Shown in pieces: positions 31,266 through 33,888 of a stretch of DNA of 33,888 nt; positions within the stretch are counted from its first letter, which is position 1; every line of letters begins with the position of its first letter. This stretch comes from Actinomycetes bacterium (GTDB lineage: Bacteria > Actinomycetota > Acidimicrobiia > Acidimicrobiales > Acidimicrobiaceae). Made by a program: the position numbers and the translations under genes. The stretch lies in assembly GCA_021822605.1 (NCBI GenBank), contig JAKAQL010000021.1, positions 1 to 33,888 of the forward strand, read 5' to 3'. The notes beneath the pieces are model-generated. The model searched no databases. It saw nothing but the letters and a program-made list of their open reading frames with translations, and was not told the DNA's origin.

Positions 31266-33251
31266 ATGGATCCACACCTCAAGCAACCCGATATCCCATG
31301 GGTGATGCGTACCTACGCCGGCCATTCCTCGGCGGCCGCTTCGAATCGACTCTTTCGTGCGAATCTCGCTAATGGACAGACCGGCTTATCGGTAGCCTTT
31401 GATCTGCCGACGCAGCTGGGACTCGACCCCGACGATCCCCGTAGTGCCGGTGAGGTCGGCAAGGTGGGAGTACCCATCGCCCATCTCGCCCATCTACGCC
31501 AGCTCTTCGACGGGATCGAGCTCGACAAGATGAATACATCGATGACGATCAACGCGACAGCCATGTGGCTCTTTAGTCTCTATCTGGCCCTGGCGGATGA
31601 GCAGGGGATCCCGTATCATCTGTTGGCGGGCACCACCCAGAACGACATCATCAAGGAGTATCTCTCCCGCGGCACCTTCATCTTCACACCGGAGGCCTCA
31701 AGACGCTTGACGGTTGATCTCATTGAGTTCTCTGTGGTTCATGTCCCGAAGTGGAACCCCATCAATATCTGTAGCTATCACCTGCAGGAGGCGGGAGCGA
31801 CCCCAGTCCAGGAGGTGGCCTATGCCCTCGCGACGGCCGTTGGGATTCTTGACGCGGTCCGTGATCGGGGCCGACTGGGCGAGGATGGCCTCGCCAAGGT
31901 GGTTGGGAGGATGTCGTTCTTTGTGAACTCAGGCATCCGGCTGATCGAAGAGGTCGCCAAGATGCGATCCTTTGTCGCCCTCTGGGATGAACTGACGCGT
32001 ATCCGTTATGGGGTGGAGGATCCTAAGTTTCGTCGGTTTCGTTATGGGGTGCAGGTCAACTCCTTAGGGCTTACCGAGTCCCAGCCGGAGAACAACGTCT
32101 ACCGAATCATGTTAGAGGCGCTAGGGGTCACGCTTTCGAGGGATGCTCGAGCGAGGGCCCTCCAGCTCCCGGCTTGGAACGAGGCGATTGGCCTACCACG
32201 GCCGATCGATCAGCAGTGGTCACTGCGGGCACAACAGATCCTTGCGTACGAGACTGACCTGCTCGAATATCCGGATATCTTTGAGGGGTCGAAGGTGATG
32301 GAGGAGTTGACTGCTGAGATCGTCGATGCTGCCCGCAGTGAACTCAATCGTATCATCGAGGCAGGCGGTGTCTTTGTCCAGATCGATGAGATGAAAGCGG
32401 CACTGGTTCGGGCTCAGACCGAACGTGCTCATGCGATCGAGACTGGAGCCCAACGGGTCGTAGGCGTCAATCTCTATCAGAATAAGCCCGAATCGGAGCA
32501 AGAGTCGGTGCTCGTAAATCCTGACACTAAGACGTATTTGAGTGCCGATACGGCAGAAGTTGCCCAGCTCATTGAGGAGTTTCAAGCCTTCAAACTTCTC
32601 CGAGATGAGCACGCCGTCCAAGCCGCAAGGGATCATCTGCTTCGGGTGGCACACACGGATGAGAACTTGATTGAGGCGACGCTTGCCTTGGCTAAGGTCG
32701 GTGGCACCACCCAGGACTGGGCCGACACTATGCGTGAGGCCTTTGGAGAGTTTCGGGCGCCCACAGGGATCCACGGCGGCGATGGTGTGCGCAGAGGAGC
32801 AATGGATTCGCTGGTCGATCGTTTACGACATCTGCCCGGAGGTCCAGCGCGACTTCTAGTGGCAAAACCTGGACTTGACGGTCACTCCAATGGGGCCGAA
32901 CAGATCGCTGTTGCGGCTCGTGATGCTGGATTCGAAGTGATCTATCAGGGAATTCGTCAAACCCCTGCCGAGATTGCAAGTGTGGCTCGTGATGAAGATG
33001 TGGACCTCATCGGTCTTTCGATCCTGTCGGGTTCCCATCTAGAGCTCGTCGGTACACTTTTTGAGGAGCTGAGATCTCGTTCGGTGAGCGTACCAGTCAT
33101 CGTGGGGGGCATTATTCCTGACGACGACATCAGTCAGCTCACGGCTCTTGGCGTTCGTGAGGTCTTCACCCCGAAGCACTATCAGATCAGCCAAATCATG
33201 GCCCAGTTGGTCGACATCGTAGCGCAACGACGAGAGTCGTCTCAATCCTGA
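31266..33251 (+). CDS. ecm: B12-dependent acyl-CoA mutase, ethylmalonyl-CoA mutase type
   Basis: A 661-aa coenzyme B12 mutase. Features resemble ethylmalonyl-CoA mutase (Ecm/MeaA) more than methylmalonyl-CoA mutase: MRTYAGHSSAAASNRLFRAN at the start, KWNPINICSYHLQEAGATPV, FRYGVQVNSLGLTESQPENN and LPAWNEAIGLPRP. The C-terminal B12 domain has the cobalt-ligand His540 in KPGLDGHSNGAEQIA and LSILSGSH. Ecm converts ethylmalonyl-CoA to methylsuccinyl-CoA in the ethylmalonyl-CoA pathway for acetate assimilation. ATG 31266 has GAGAGGA upstream; the frame is open back to 31110, but that part lies within the dehydrogenase gene. Confidence 0.9.
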   Translation: MDPHLKQPDIPWVMRTYAGHSSAAASNRLFRANLANGQTGLSVAFDLPTQLGLDPDDPRSAGEVGKVGVPIAHLAHLRQLFDGIELDKMNTSMTINATAMWLFSLYLALADEQGIPYHLLAGTTQNDIIKEYLSRGTFIFTPEASRRLTVDLIEFSVVHVPKWNPINICSYHLQEAGATPVQEVAYALATAVGILDAVRDRGRLGEDGLAKVVGRMSFFVNSGIRLIEEVAKMRSFVALWDELTRIRYGVEDPKFRRFRYGVQVNSLGLTESQPENNVYRIMLEALGVTLSRDARARALQLPAWNEAIGLPRPIDQQWSLRAQQILAYETDLLEYPDIFEGSKVMEELTAEIVDAARSELNRIIEAGGVFVQIDEMKAALVRAQTERAHAIETGAQRVVGVNLYQNKPESEQESVLVNPDTKTYLSADTAEVAQLIEEFQAFKLLRDEHAVQAARDHLLRVAHTDENLIEATLALAKVGGTTQDWADTMREAFGEFRAPTGIHGGDGVRRGAMDSLVDRLRHLPGGPARLLVAKPGLDGHSNGAEQIAVAARDAGFEVIYQGIRQTPAEIASVARDEDVDLIGLSILSGSHLELVGTLFEELRSRSVSVPVIVGGIIPDDDISQLTALGVREVFTPKHYQISQIMAQLVDIVAQRRESSQS

Positions 33252-33293
33252 AAGTTTGTACAGCTTCTATCGTTTTGCGCCGAAGCATTTGGC

Positions 33294-33888
33294 ATGAGAC
33301 TGCGTGGGTTTTTGGCAATCATCGTGGGGTTGGGGGGCGTGGCGATGGGCGCCTTCGGCATGCACTCTGGACGCGCTGAGGATGGTGTGATCGGCGCTGG
33401 TGTCGCCTTTATCGCGGTGATCATCGGGTTGGGAGCAAGATCTCGGAGCACTGCCCCCGCTACAGTCTCCGAGGAGACGAGTCCCGCTACTGGAGGACCC
33501 GATCTTGCGGTCTCGGCCGATCGCGAGAGTTCAGGAGCATCGACGAAGACGGAGGCGGACCCAGCGAGCTCGCTGATGGATGCAACGGACCCGATCACCG
33601 ACCCACTCACTGGCCTGATGAACGAGATCTTCTTTTCAGGTCTTCTCAGTACCAAGGTAGCAACTGCCCGCCGGCGCCTCTGGCCGCTCAGTATTGTGTT
33701 GCTGCAATTGGTGATGGAGCCTGGTGTTAGTGAAGAAGAAACCGACGCTGGAATCCTCGCCTTTTCAGCGGTGGTCGCTGCGACCATTCGGACCGCCGAT
33801 GTCGCCTGTCGCGTGGGTAGTCGCAGCTTTGCCCTTCTCCTCGATGATACCGATGAGGATGGTGCTGCCTGGGTCGCAGAGCGAGATC
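33294..33888 (+). CDS. Membrane protein with degenerate GGDEF domain (partial, runs off the window)
   Basis: At least 198 residues, incomplete at the 3' end. Two membrane helices (about 5-22 and 32-47) are followed by a Ser/Thr/Ala-rich linker (50-95). A diguanylate-cyclase-type domain then starts with DPITDPLTGLMNEIFFSGLL at about 99-118. Where active enzymes have R-x-GGDEF, this protein has RVGSRSFALLLDDTDEDG, so the catalytic GG-D/E-E residues are lost. It may be a c-di-GMP-independent scaffold, or its domain may be followed by an EAL domain beyond the window. The ribosome binding site is weak, and the link to the mutase operon 42 bases upstream is unclear. Confidence 0.75.
   Translation, partial: MRLRGFLAIIVGLGGVAMGAFGMHSGRAEDGVIGAGVAFIAVIIGLGARSRSTAPATVSEETSPATGGPDLAVSADRESSGASTKTEADPASSLMDATDPITDPLTGLMNEIFFSGLLSTKVATARRRLWPLSIVLLQLVMEPGVSEEETDAGILAFSAVVAATIRTADVACRVGSRSFALLLDDTDEDGAAWVAERD

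Noticed and set aside
33249-33293. GAAAGTTT before the GGDEF-like gene as a sigma-28 -35
   Set aside because: The sequence 11 bases downstream is ATCGTTTT, which does not resemble GCCGATAA; the later GCCGAAGC is 21 bases away.
1-33888. CRISPR arrays, tRNA or rRNA genes, and att-like direct repeats around the secretion cluster
   Set aside because: None was seen by eye; the only regular repeats are the 19-bp and 18-bp tandem arrays, which have no spacers.

Overview
The window looks like chromosomal DNA from a flagellated actinobacterium with moderately high GC. Several things point there: clpS followed by a DUF2017 gene, SCO6880/TrbL-type secretion genes, SdhC/SdhD and CtaA of actinobacterial style, many GTG and TTG starts, and very short start/stop overlaps. 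An acidimicrobial relative is my best guess, but this is inference; no rRNA or other decisive marker is present.

Layout. 1-730: a dead TnpB-type (IS200/IS605-like) gene with its right-end hairpin. 730-3468 (minus): serS, an unlisted 41-aa membrane ORF, sdhC, sdhD and a GNAT acetyltransferase. 3492-7079 (plus): an ABC ATPase and permease, ctaA, clpS and a DUF2017 gene. 7080-9635: a 3 x 19-bp tandem repeat, a quinone oxidoreductase, and a divergent DadA-like oxidase, with a perfect inverted repeat between the last two. 9515-11737 (minus): a histidine kinase, its PhoB-type regulator and a Fur-family repressor, all coupled. 11877-16878 (plus): a compact five-gene type IV secretion-like cluster (pilin-like, TrbL/VirB6, SCO6880, VirB4, VirD4) with no relaxase or peptidoglycan hydrolase in view.

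16909-27502 holds motility genes: flgN-like, flgK, flgL and fliW; csrA on the opposite strand; then cheA, cheW, cheB and cheR; a GntR regulator; and cheY, a CheX-like gene and an unknown. A large GT2/TPR glycosyltransferase follows (27604-29637). The window closes with a peptidase S51-like gene, a 3-hydroxyacyl-CoA dehydrogenase paired with an ethylmalonyl-CoA mutase-like B12 enzyme, and the start of a membrane protein with a degenerate GGDEF domain.

How it works together. The motility genes cover hook-filament junction proteins, the FliW/CsrA translational switch and a nearly complete chemotaxis signalling core; no receptors or flagellin are in the window. Three promoter-like sites matching the sigma-28 (FliA/WhiG) pattern lie before the flgN-like gene, cheA and cheY and appear to tie them into one regulon. 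The most unusual items are the relaxase-less secretion cluster abutting this regulon, the 18-bp tandem repeat that builds the CheW N-terminus, the apparently leaderless sigma-28 start of the flgN-like gene, the small ORF in front of sdhC, and the second, cryptic gene after cheX.
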